Of a DNA stretch of 5,176 nt, positions 1-5,176 are shown piece by piece. The position numbers and the translations under genes were made by a program. The stretch's first letter is position 1. Each line of letters begins with the position of its first letter. Under the pieces are notes generated by a model that worked only from the letters and a program-made list of their open reading frames with translations, had not been told where the DNA came from and made no database searches. This DNA comes from Actinomycetota bacterium (GTDB taxonomy: Bacteria; Actinomycetota; Acidimicrobiia; Spongiisociales; ZC4RG35). The stretch covers positions 1 through 5,176 of the forward strand of contig JAHWLC010000094.1 of assembly GCA_019347585.1 (NCBI GenBank), in the 5' to 3' direction.

Positions 1-1350
1 GGCGCGCCCGACTGCGACCACCGCGTCTTCCGCCTCGGCGTCCCTGTGCTCGGCATCTGCTACGGACACCAGATCATGGCCAAGGTCCTCGGAGGCGACG
101 TCGGCCACACGGAGGTGGCCGAGTACGGGAAGGCGACGGCGCGCATCCTCGAGCGCGACTCGACCTTGTTCGAAGGGATCCCCGAGAGCGGGACGGTGTG
201 GATGTCCCATCGGGACGCGGTTGTGAAGCCGCCGCCGGGGTTCCGCGTGACGGCGGCCACCGATACGAGCCCGGTCGCGGCCATGGAGGATCCTGACGAC
301 GGGTTCTACGGGGTCCAGTTCCATCCCGAGGTGATCCACACCGACCGCGGCGCCGAGATGATGCGGAACTTCCTTCACCGCGCGTGCGAGATCCTGCCCA
401 CCTGGACGCCCCACTCGATCATCGAGGAGGCCATTGGGGCGGTGCGTGCTCAGGTCGGCGACTCGAAGGTCGTCTGCGCCCTGTCTGGAGGTGTCGATTC
501 GTCGGTGGCGGCGCTCCTGGTCCACCAGGCCGTCGGCGACCAGCTCACCTGCATCTTCGTCGACCACGGGCTGCTCAGGGAGGGGGAGGCGGAGCAGGTC
601 GAGGAGACCTTCCGCTCCCATTTCGAGGTCGACCTGGTCCATGTCAAGGCGGCGGACCGCTTCCTCGAGCAGCTCGAGGGAGTGACCGACCCCGAGGAGA
701 AGCGAAAGATGATCGGGGAGACCTTCATCCGCGTCTTCGAGGAGGCGGCCTCCTCCGTCGGCGATGCCGCCTTCTTGGTGCAGGGGACTCTCTATCCCGA
801 CGTCATCGAGTCGGGCTCGGGGACCGCAGCCATCATCAAGACCCATCACAACGTGGGCGGGCTGCCCGCAGACATGAGACTCGAGCTGATCGAGCCGCTC
901 CGCGACCTGTTCAAGGACGAGGTGCGCTCAGTCGGCGAGGAGCTGGGCCTTCCGGAGGAGATCGTTTGGCGTCAGCCCTTCCCCGGCCCTGGGCTGGCGG
1001 TCCGCATCATCGGCGAGGTCAACAGGGAGAGGCTGGAGATCCTCAAAGCGGCGGACCAGATCATCGACGAGGAGATCAGGCGAGCCGGTCTCTACCGGCA
1101 GGTGTGGCAGGCCTTCGGGGTCCTCCCCGCGGTGAGAACAGTCGGCGTGCAGGGCGACGGGCGCACCTACGCCTACCCACTGGTGGTGAGGGCGGTCACC
1201 TCGGAGGACGCCATGACCGCCGATTGGGCGAGATTGCCCTACGAGGTCCTGGAGCGAATCTCATCCCGGGTGATCAACCAGGTGCCGGGGATCAACCGGG
1301 TGGCCTACGACATATCGTCGAAGCCACCGGCCACGATCGAGTGGGAGTGA
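1..1350 (+). CDS. guaA: GMP synthase (glutamine-hydrolysing), 5'-truncated by the window edge
   Basis: This cytosolic enzyme makes GMP from XMP, ATP and glutamine, the last step of de novo guanine nucleotide synthesis. The frame is open from base 1, so the ATG at 46 is internal. The visible part is 449 residues against about 510-525 for the family, so roughly 60-70 N-terminal residues lie outside. The class I amidotransferase domain shows the nucleophile motif GICYGHQ (Cys at 58-60) and the His/Glu pair in FHPEV (His 322-324, Glu 328-330). The ATP pyrophosphatase P-loop is SGGVDSS (484-504). The C-terminal GMP synthase dimerisation domain contains [11 protein letters not shown] (from 973), and the protein ends in the family's usual IEWE. 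No motif is broken and the frame is intact. The stop is TGA, and no clear terminator hairpin follows in the 76-bp gap. Function is assigned with high certainty from these motifs. Confidence 0.98.
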   Translation, partial: GAPDCDHRVFRLGVPVLGICYGHQIMAKVLGGDVGHTEVAEYGKATARILERDSTLFEGIPESGTVWMSHRDAVVKPPPGFRVTAATDTSPVAAMEDPDDGFYGVQFHPEVIHTDRGAEMMRNFLHRACEILPTWTPHSIIEEAIGAVRAQVGDSKVVCALSGGVDSSVAALLVHQAVGDQLTCIFVDHGLLREGEAEQVEETFRSHFEVDLVHVKAADRFLEQLEGVTDPEEKRKMIGETFIRVFEEAASSVGDAAFLVQGTLYPDVIESGSGTAAIIKTHHNVGGLPADMRLELIEPLRDLFKDEVRSVGEELGLPEEIVWRQPFPGPGLAVRIIGEVNRERLEILKAADQIIDEEIRRAGLYRQVWQAFGVLPAVRTVGVQGDGRTYAYPLVVRAVTSEDAMTADWARLPYEVLERISSRVINQVPGINRVAYDISSKPPATIEWE

Positions 1351-1371
1351 TCTCGCAGGCCTCTGGTCCCA

Positions 1372-1399
1372 TTCAGACACTCCCCCGTGGTGCCGATAA
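1372..1399 (+). promoter_or_regulatory. Candidate sigma28 (FliA/WhiG)-type promoter of the CheA-like gene
   Basis: TTCAG at 1372-1376 is followed after 16 bp by CCGATAA at 1393-1399. The full octamer GCCGATAA (1392-1399) is identical to the sigma28-class -10 consensus. The TCAG half sits 15 bp before the octamer, where the consensus -35 core TAAA is expected, but matches it only partly. Transcription would begin near 1405-1407, giving a leader of about 20 nt that still includes the Shine-Dalgarno. The same arrangement recurs before the next kinase gene. Promoter identity is inferred from motif match and recurrence. Confidence 0.6.
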
Positions 1400-1411
1400 G
1401 ACGGCTACCCC

Positions 1412-1417
1412 AGGGGA
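1412..1417 (+). promoter_or_regulatory. Ribosome binding site that fixes a TTG start
   Basis: AGGGGA lies 9 nt before the TTG at 1427, a normal spacing. An in-frame TAA at 1397-1399 excludes any earlier start, and no ATG or GTG occurs in frame between that stop and 1427. The TTG also places the first Hpt helix (SPELTEIFRQELEE) at the very N-terminus, as expected for this family. Confidence 0.7.
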
Positions 1418-1426
1418 AATCCCAAA

Positions 1427-3427
1427 TTGGACCCACACAGCCCTGAGCTGACCGAAATCTTCAGACAGGAGCTCGAGGAGCGTTCGCGCCGCCTCGTGGA
1501 GGGCGCACGCGCCCTTTCCGAGGGTGCGATCGATCCGGCATCGGTGGGAGATCTGGTTCGCGATGCCCACACCATCAAGGGCTCGGCCGGGATGCTCGAG
1601 TACCCGGCGATCGCCGCCGCCGCGGCCCGTCTGGAGAAGCTTTGGAGACGGGTGTCGGAGGGGGAGATGCCCGAGCCCGAGGTGGTGGTGGCGATGGAGG
1701 CCACCGCGGGGCGGCTCCTCTCCAGCATGGAGCGGGAGGATCCCGAGCTGGCCGACCTCGTGGAGCGCCTCGACAACGGTCTCGCCGCCGAGGTCGGAAG
1801 CGAGGTCGTGCCGCTGAAAGAGCCCGAGAGCGGGAGCCTCGGCGGTCTGCTCACCTCGGTCTCCGAGACCCTCCTCGGCGGGGCGACCCGCGTCGACACC
1901 TGCGACCTCTACCGCCTCATCAACCGCATCGTGGAGGTCGCACTCGATGCCGAGGCCCTGGCCGACCTCTCCCTGGTCTCGGTGGAGGGCCTCGATCCCG
2001 AGCTGTTCCGCAGGTCGTGGCGGGCGCAACTCGAGCGGCTCAGCGAGTCGATCAACGACATCCAGGCCCAGGCGGTGTCCCTGGCCAACGTCTCCTTCTT
2101 CGACGCGATGGCCACCCTGCCCCAGTTCGTGCGGTACCTGGGACGCCGGCTGGGCAAGGATGTCCGCCTCGAGCTGGAGGGAGAGGACGTCCAGCTCGAC
2201 CGTCAGATCATCGACCTCATCCGCGACCCGCTGCGCCATCTCCTGGTCAATGCGGTCGACCATGGGATCGAGACCTCCGAGGAGCGGGTGAGGGCGGGGA
2301 AGCCGGGGACGGGCCGGATCACCGTCCGGGCGAACCAGGTCGCCGACCGGGTCGAGATCGGCGTCGTCGACGACGGGCGGGGGATCGACTGGGACCAGGT
2401 GGCCCGGGTGGCAGGGGAGCGGGGATTCGACCCGGTGCCCCGGGACCTGGTCCCTCTCCTTCTCCATCCCGGCTTCACCACGGTCGACTCGGCCAACGAC
2501 TTCTCGGGGAGCGGCGAGGGGCTGTCCATGGCGGCGGAGGCGGTGAACCGGGTCAACGGGACGGTTCGCATCGAGTCTGAGCCGGGGTCGGGCACCAGGA
2601 TCACCCTCACCCTGCCGCTGTCGATGGTCCTGCAGAACGTGGTGGTGGTCGCGGTGGGGGACCGCTTCTTCGGCCTCCCCGAGGCCGCGGTCGAGGCGGC
2701 GATGCCGCTGTCCAAGGCCGAGCTGGCGAGCACCGAGCAGGGGAGCGAGCTCCGGTTCAGGAGTCACGCCATGCCCTGCGTCTCCCTGTCCCTCGCCGTC
2801 GGTGTCTCTCCCCCACCCGACGAGTCGGAGCTGCTGGTGGTGAGCACCCGCTCCGGCATGGTCGCGGTGACGGTGAGCGAGCTGGTCGACCGGCGCCGGG
2901 TGGCGGTGAAGAACCTGGGGCCGATCCTGGAGGGCTCGGGTCATATCACCGGCGCCGCCCTGCTCGGGGGGAGCCAGGTGCTGGTGGTCCTCGACCCCGA
3001 CTTCCTGGGTGTGGTCGCCCATCAGCGGCCCCGGCTCCTCGAGGACCGTCCCCGAGTGCTGGTGGTCGACGACTCGGCCGGGGTGCGCCAGCTCCTCTCC
3101 GCCACTCTCAACGGGGCCGGGTTCGACGTCGAGGTGGCCAGCGGGGCGCGGGACGCCATCCTCGCCATAGCCGCCGACGACTTCGACGTGCTCGTCGTCG
3201 ACTACTCCATGCCCCGCTCGAACGGGGTCGAGCTGGTGCGGGCCATGCGAGCCGCAGACGTCACCGTCCCCATCGTGATGGTCTCCGGTGTGGCCACACC
3301 CGAGGAGAAGGCGGCGGCGTGGGAGGCCGGGGTCGACGCCTATCTCGACAAGTACGACCTCCGCCACGGCGTTCTCACCAAGACCCTGAGACAGCTCATG
3401 GGCACGGAGAACGCCGACAGCGCCTGA
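1427..3427 (+). CDS. CheA-type hybrid histidine kinase with C-terminal receiver domain (Hpt-dimer-HATPase-CheW-REC)
   Basis: This 666-residue cytoplasmic protein has no membrane segment or signal peptide. An Hpt (P1) domain occupies about residues 1-115, with phospho-acceptor His48 in AHTIKGSAG. A linker of about 40 residues follows, with no recognisable P2 (CheY-binding) domain. The dimerisation and HATPase regions (about 152-400) show the CheA N box HLLVNAVDHGIE (Asn275), G1 box DDGRGI (315-320), LLLHPGFTT (345-352) and G2 box GSGEG (361-365). A CheW-like P5 domain spans about 400-530. A receiver domain (about 541-660) has Asp548/Asp549, phospho-acceptor Asp592, Ser620 and Lys642, so all key residues are present. 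The architecture matches hybrid CheA proteins such as FrzE or ChpA/PixL kinases rather than plain chemotaxis CheA. No CheW, CheR, CheB, CheY or receptor gene is visible nearby. It starts at TTG, and a candidate sigma28-type promoter lies upstream. The target is unknown; control of motility, pili or development is inference. Confidence 0.93.
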   Translation: MDPHSPELTEIFRQELEERSRRLVEGARALSEGAIDPASVGDLVRDAHTIKGSAGMLEYPAIAAAAARLEKLWRRVSEGEMPEPEVVVAMEATAGRLLSSMEREDPELADLVERLDNGLAAEVGSEVVPLKEPESGSLGGLLTSVSETLLGGATRVDTCDLYRLINRIVEVALDAEALADLSLVSVEGLDPELFRRSWRAQLERLSESINDIQAQAVSLANVSFFDAMATLPQFVRYLGRRLGKDVRLELEGEDVQLDRQIIDLIRDPLRHLLVNAVDHGIETSEERVRAGKPGTGRITVRANQVADRVEIGVVDDGRGIDWDQVARVAGERGFDPVPRDLVPLLLHPGFTTVDSANDFSGSGEGLSMAAEAVNRVNGTVRIESEPGSGTRITLTLPLSMVLQNVVVVAVGDRFFGLPEAAVEAAMPLSKAELASTEQGSELRFRSHAMPCVSLSLAVGVSPPPDESELLVVSTRSGMVAVTVSELVDRRRVAVKNLGPILEGSGHITGAALLGGSQVLVVLDPDFLGVVAHQRPRLLEDRPRVLVVDDSAGVRQLLSATLNGAGFDVEVASGARDAILAIAADDFDVLVVDYSMPRSNGVELVRAMRAADVTVPIVMVSGVATPEEKAAAWEAGVDAYLDKYDLRHGVLTKTLRQLMGTENADSA

Positions 3428-3437
3428 TCGGTCCCGG

Positions 3438-3465
3438 TTCAGTGCGGATAGCGGCGCACCGATAA
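3438..3465 (+). promoter_or_regulatory. Candidate sigma28 (FliA/WhiG)-type promoter of the second kinase gene
   Basis: TTCAG at 3438-3442 and CCGATAA at 3459-3465 are separated by 16 bp, the same as at 1372-1399. The octamer here is ACCGATAA, one base from the sigma28 -10 consensus. The spacer is otherwise unlike the first copy, so this is not a simple duplication. Only 10 bp separate the motif from the ATG, so transcription should start at or within a few bases of the start codon. An alternative reading is a housekeeping -10, GATAAT (3461-3466), which matches TATAAT at five of six bases but has only a weak -35. Confidence 0.55.
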
Positions 3466-3475
3466 TCGAGGGGAG

Positions 3476-4375
3476 ATGGCGGATCTGAGCATCCCCGAGG
3501 TCCTGCTCTATCTCTCGCCGGCCGTTGGCGTCATCGGGCTCATCTGGGCATGGCGCATCACAGCTCACGGCCGGGAGAGGGAGCGTGAGGTGCTGCGCCT
3601 CTCCGAGGAGGCCCACACCATCAAGAACGACTTCGTCACGCTGGTCAGCCATGAGCTGAGGACCCCACTCACCTCGATCGCCGGCTTCGCCGACACCCTG
3701 GAGCAGTCCTGGGAGGACCTCCCGCCCGAGGAGGTGTCGGAGTTCCTCTCCATCATCAACCGCCAGGCCATGTACCTCGGAGACCTGGTCGAGGATGTCC
3801 TCGTCATCCCCCGTCTCGAGGCAAACCGTCTCCGTCTCGACCCCGAGCTCTTCGACTTCGGGGGCCTATTCGAGGACGTCGCCCAGATGGTGTTTCCCAC
3901 CGGGGGCCGCAAGTCGTCCCTGGTGTCCCTGCCCGACGGGGTGAGGGTGTTCGCCGACCGGCGGCGGGTCCAGCAGATCGTGCGCAACCTCATGGAGAAC
4001 GCCCGCAAGTACGGGGGCGACCAGATCCTGGTCGAAGGTCAGGTCCTCGGGGACCAGTACCTCGTGATCATCTCCGACAACGGCCCCGGGGTGCCCGACG
4101 AGGAGACGCAGCGGGTCTTCCAGAACTTCGAGCAGGTCTCCAAGGGAGATGCCAGGGAGTCGAGCGGGATCGGGCTCGGGCTGCCCATCGCCCGCCGGCT
4201 CGCCAGGCTGATGGGCGGGGACGTCTGGTACGAGAGGCGCTTCCCCACCGGGGCCCGATTCTGCTACTCGCTGCCGCTGCGGCGCCGTGACGCGGCCGAG
4301 AGGGATGTGCCTGCGACGCTCGGGCCGGGCGAGACTGCCGTGGTCGAGGTGCCCGACACCGTCGAAGTCGGTTGA
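3476..4375 (+). CDS. Membrane-anchored sensor histidine kinase (HisKA-HATPase), no visible sensor domain
   Basis: This is a 299-residue kinase. One hydrophobic helix (about residues 8-28) should anchor it in the membrane, and it is followed at once by a charged, coiled-coil-like stretch (31-48). The HisKA domain contains SHELRTPLTSI with phospho-acceptor His59. The HATPase domain has N box NLMEN (171-175, in NLMENARKYG), G1 box DNGPG (201-205), F box VFQNFEQ (214-220) and G2 box GIGLGL (231-236), so the catalytic core looks complete. A tail of about 30 residues after the core is rich in Pro, Glu and Val and has no recognised motif. There is no PAS, HAMP or extracellular loop, so any input must come through the helix, a partner protein or the cytoplasmic side. 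No response regulator gene is adjacent. The start is the only possible ATG, because an in-frame TAG lies at 3449. AGGGG ends 2 nt before the ATG, too close for a good ribosome site and compatible with a leaderless or near-leaderless message. Confidence 0.93.
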   Translation: MADLSIPEVLLYLSPAVGVIGLIWAWRITAHGREREREVLRLSEEAHTIKNDFVTLVSHELRTPLTSIAGFADTLEQSWEDLPPEEVSEFLSIINRQAMYLGDLVEDVLVIPRLEANRLRLDPELFDFGGLFEDVAQMVFPTGGRKSSLVSLPDGVRVFADRRRVQQIVRNLMENARKYGGDQILVEGQVLGDQYLVIISDNGPGVPDEETQRVFQNFEQVSKGDARESSGIGLGLPIARRLARLMGGDVWYERRFPTGARFCYSLPLRRRDAAERDVPATLGPGETAVVEVPDTVEVG

Positions 4376-4381
4376 ACACGG

Positions 4382-4434
4382 CCTTTCTGTGTCGATTTCC
4401 CGGGGCTATAGCCCGGTAAATCGACACAGAACGG
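4382..4434 (+). repeat. Long imperfect palindrome (stem-loop); possible terminator or dispersed palindromic repeat
   Basis: Arms TTCTGTGTCGATTT (4385-4398) and AAATCGACACAGAA (4418-4431) are perfect 14-bp reverse complements. The core GGGCTATAGCCC (4403-4414) is a perfect palindrome. Between them CC (4400-4401) pairs with GG (4415-4416), leaving a bulged G4402 and a C4399/T4417 mismatch. Outside the arms two more C-G pairs form beyond one mismatch. The element begins 7 bp after the stop of the upstream kinase gene. No T-run follows on either strand, so it is not a classical intrinsic terminator. The structure is directly visible; its function is not. Confidence 0.85.
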
Positions 4435-4463
4435 ATCAAAACCGGTTCGTCGGTGCCCCCCGG

Positions 4464-4469
4464 TACCAT
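4464..4469 (+). promoter_or_regulatory. Candidate -10 element for a leaderless helicase transcript
   Basis: TACCAT fits the TANNNT -10 pattern and ends 8 bp before the helicase ATG, so transcription would begin at or next to the start codon. The bases before the ATG (CGACTCCA) contain no purine-rich ribosome site, which agrees with a leaderless message as is common in actinobacteria. No convincing -35 is seen. This is inference from spacing. Confidence 0.45.
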
Positions 4470-4477
4470 CGACTCCA

Positions 4478-5176
4478 ATGCAGGCCGACTGGTTGTTCGA
4501 CGATGTCCCGGCCGAGTCGCCCCTCTTCGCCGATCTCAATCCCACTCAGAGGGAGGCGGTAGCGGCCACCGAGGGGCCGGTCCTGGTGGTGGCGGGAGCC
4601 GGCTCCGGCAAGACCCGCGTCCTCACCTATCGCATCGCCCATCTCATCCGCGACCTGGGCGTCTCGCCAGAGGCGATCCTCGCCATCACCTTCACCAACA
4701 AGGCCGCCGACGAGATGAGGGGCCGGGTGGGCGCCCTGGTCGGGGGGATGGTCCGCTCCATGTGGGTGAGCACTTTCCACTCCGCATGTGTGCGCATGCT
4801 GCGCCGGGAGGCGCCCCGCCTCGGGTACCGGTCCGGTTTCTCGATATATGACGACGCCGACTCGATGCGTCTCATCAAGATGGTGACCAAGGACCTCGAC
4901 CTCGATCCCAAGCGGTTCCCGGAGCGGGCGATGAAGGCGGTCATCTCCAAGGCCAAGAACGAGCTGGTCGACTACGAGTCGTTCGCCGAACAGGGTGAGG
5001 GGTTCTTCCACGAGCAGGTGGCCGACATCTACCGGCTCTACCAGCAGAGACTGGTGGAAGCCTCGGCGATGGACTTCGACGATCTGCTGATGGTCACCGT
5101 CGAGCTGTTCGCCGCTTTCCCCACCGTCCTCGGCGAGTACCAGGATCGGTTCCGCTATGTCCTCGTCGACGAGTAC
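4478..5176 (+). CDS. pcrA: UvrD/PcrA-family superfamily 1 DNA helicase, 3'-truncated by the window edge
   Basis: This is the N-terminal 233 residues of an ATP-dependent 3'-to-5' DNA helicase family acting in nucleotide excision repair, mismatch repair and removal of proteins from DNA. Full-length members are usually about 700-800 residues, so roughly two thirds is missing. Visible motifs, in order, are the Q motif LNPTQREAV (Gln24), Walker A GAGSGKT (40-46), motif Ia AITFTNKAADEM (69-80), motif Ib STFHS (98-102), MDFDDLL (198-204) and the start of motif II, VLVDEY (228-233), where the window ends. The ATG at 4478 sits about 20 residues before the Q motif, a normal N-terminal length. It has its own gap after the palindrome and a candidate leaderless promoter, so it is probably transcribed apart from the kinase genes. 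PcrA is preferred over UvrD by analogy with Gram-positive naming; RecB- or Rep-like relatives are less likely. Confidence 0.95.
   Translation, partial: MQADWLFDDVPAESPLFADLNPTQREAVAATEGPVLVVAGAGSGKTRVLTYRIAHLIRDLGVSPEAILAITFTNKAADEMRGRVGALVGGMVRSMWVSTFHSACVRMLRREAPRLGYRSGFSIYDDADSMRLIKMVTKDLDLDPKRFPERAMKAVISKAKNELVDYESFAEQGEGFFHEQVADIYRLYQQRLVEASAMDFDDLLMVTVELFAAFPTVLGEYQDRFRYVLVDEY

Noticed and set aside
664..678. CTCGAGCAGCTCGAG inverted repeat inside guaA
   Set aside because: It is explained by the codons for LEQLE with common high-GC codon choice; there is no sign of a regulatory role.
1387..1411. Partial inverted repeat GGTGCCG/CGGCTACC in the leader of the CheA-like gene, considered as a riboswitch or terminator
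   Set aside because: The stem is short and bulged, it overlaps the stronger promoter motif, and most of it would not be in the transcript.
384..1451. A 355-codon + strand frame overlapping guaA, and a 191-codon minus strand frame at 4436-5011 over the helicase
   Set aside because: Both are low-complexity shadow frames over genes whose motifs are unambiguous.
1565..3625. Identical 15-mer GCCCACACCATCAAG in both kinase genes (1565-1579 and 3611-3625), encoding AHTIK
   Set aside because: In the CheA-like protein it holds the Hpt phospho-histidine; in the second kinase it lies 12 residues before the true catalytic His59 in SHELRTP. Flanking sequence does not match, and shared codon preference is enough to explain it.
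1373..3652. A 759-codon open frame on the minus strand opposite the CheA-like gene
   Set aside because: Its translation is rich in His, Gly, Arg, Asp and Pro with no domain motif, the pattern expected from the complement of a GC-rich coding gene. The + strand carries an intact multidomain protein, so this is a shadow frame.
4429..4448. GAAC and GTTC half-sites upstream of the helicase gene, suggesting a LexA (SOS) box
   Set aside because: The halves are 12 bp apart, whereas the actinobacterial LexA box has a 4-bp spacer, and the left half belongs to the palindrome arm.

Overview
This is a GC-rich window with four genes, all on the + strand, and short gaps between them. Third codon positions are strongly G/C, alternative start codons occur, and at least one gene appears to have a leaderless start. 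Together these suggest a high-GC actinobacterium-like genome. An Acidimicrobiia-type lineage is a guess from general impression, not something the sequence proves.

Layout: (1) 1-1350 is the 3' part of guaA (GMP synthase), cut at the left edge. (2) 1427-3427 is a CheA-type hybrid histidine kinase with Hpt, dimerisation/HATPase, CheW-like and C-terminal receiver domains. It starts at a TTG codon behind a good Shine-Dalgarno. (3) 3476-4375 is a small membrane-anchored sensor histidine kinase with one predicted membrane helix and no obvious sensor domain. (4) 4382-4434 is a long, slightly degraded palindrome. (5) 4478-5176 is the 5' part of a UvrD/PcrA-family DNA helicase, cut at the right edge inside motif II.

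Two housekeeping genes (guaA and the helicase) flank two signalling genes. Neither kinase has a separate response regulator, CheW, methyltransferase, methylesterase or chemoreceptor gene in the window. The main non-coding observation is that both kinase genes are preceded by the same bipartite motif, TTCAG-N16-CCGATAA, with exactly the same spacing. It lies 27 bp upstream of the first start codon and 10 bp upstream of the second. The CCGATAA half matches the -10 of the sigma28 class (FliA/WhiG, consensus GCCGATAA), so the two kinases are probably transcribed separately but by the same alternative sigma factor. That would place them in a motility, pilus or developmental regulon. The second signal of interest is the 53-bp palindrome between the second kinase gene and the helicase gene. 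It may be a terminator without a U tract or a member of a dispersed palindromic repeat family.

I saw no tRNA, rRNA, CRISPR array, insertion sequence or known riboswitch.
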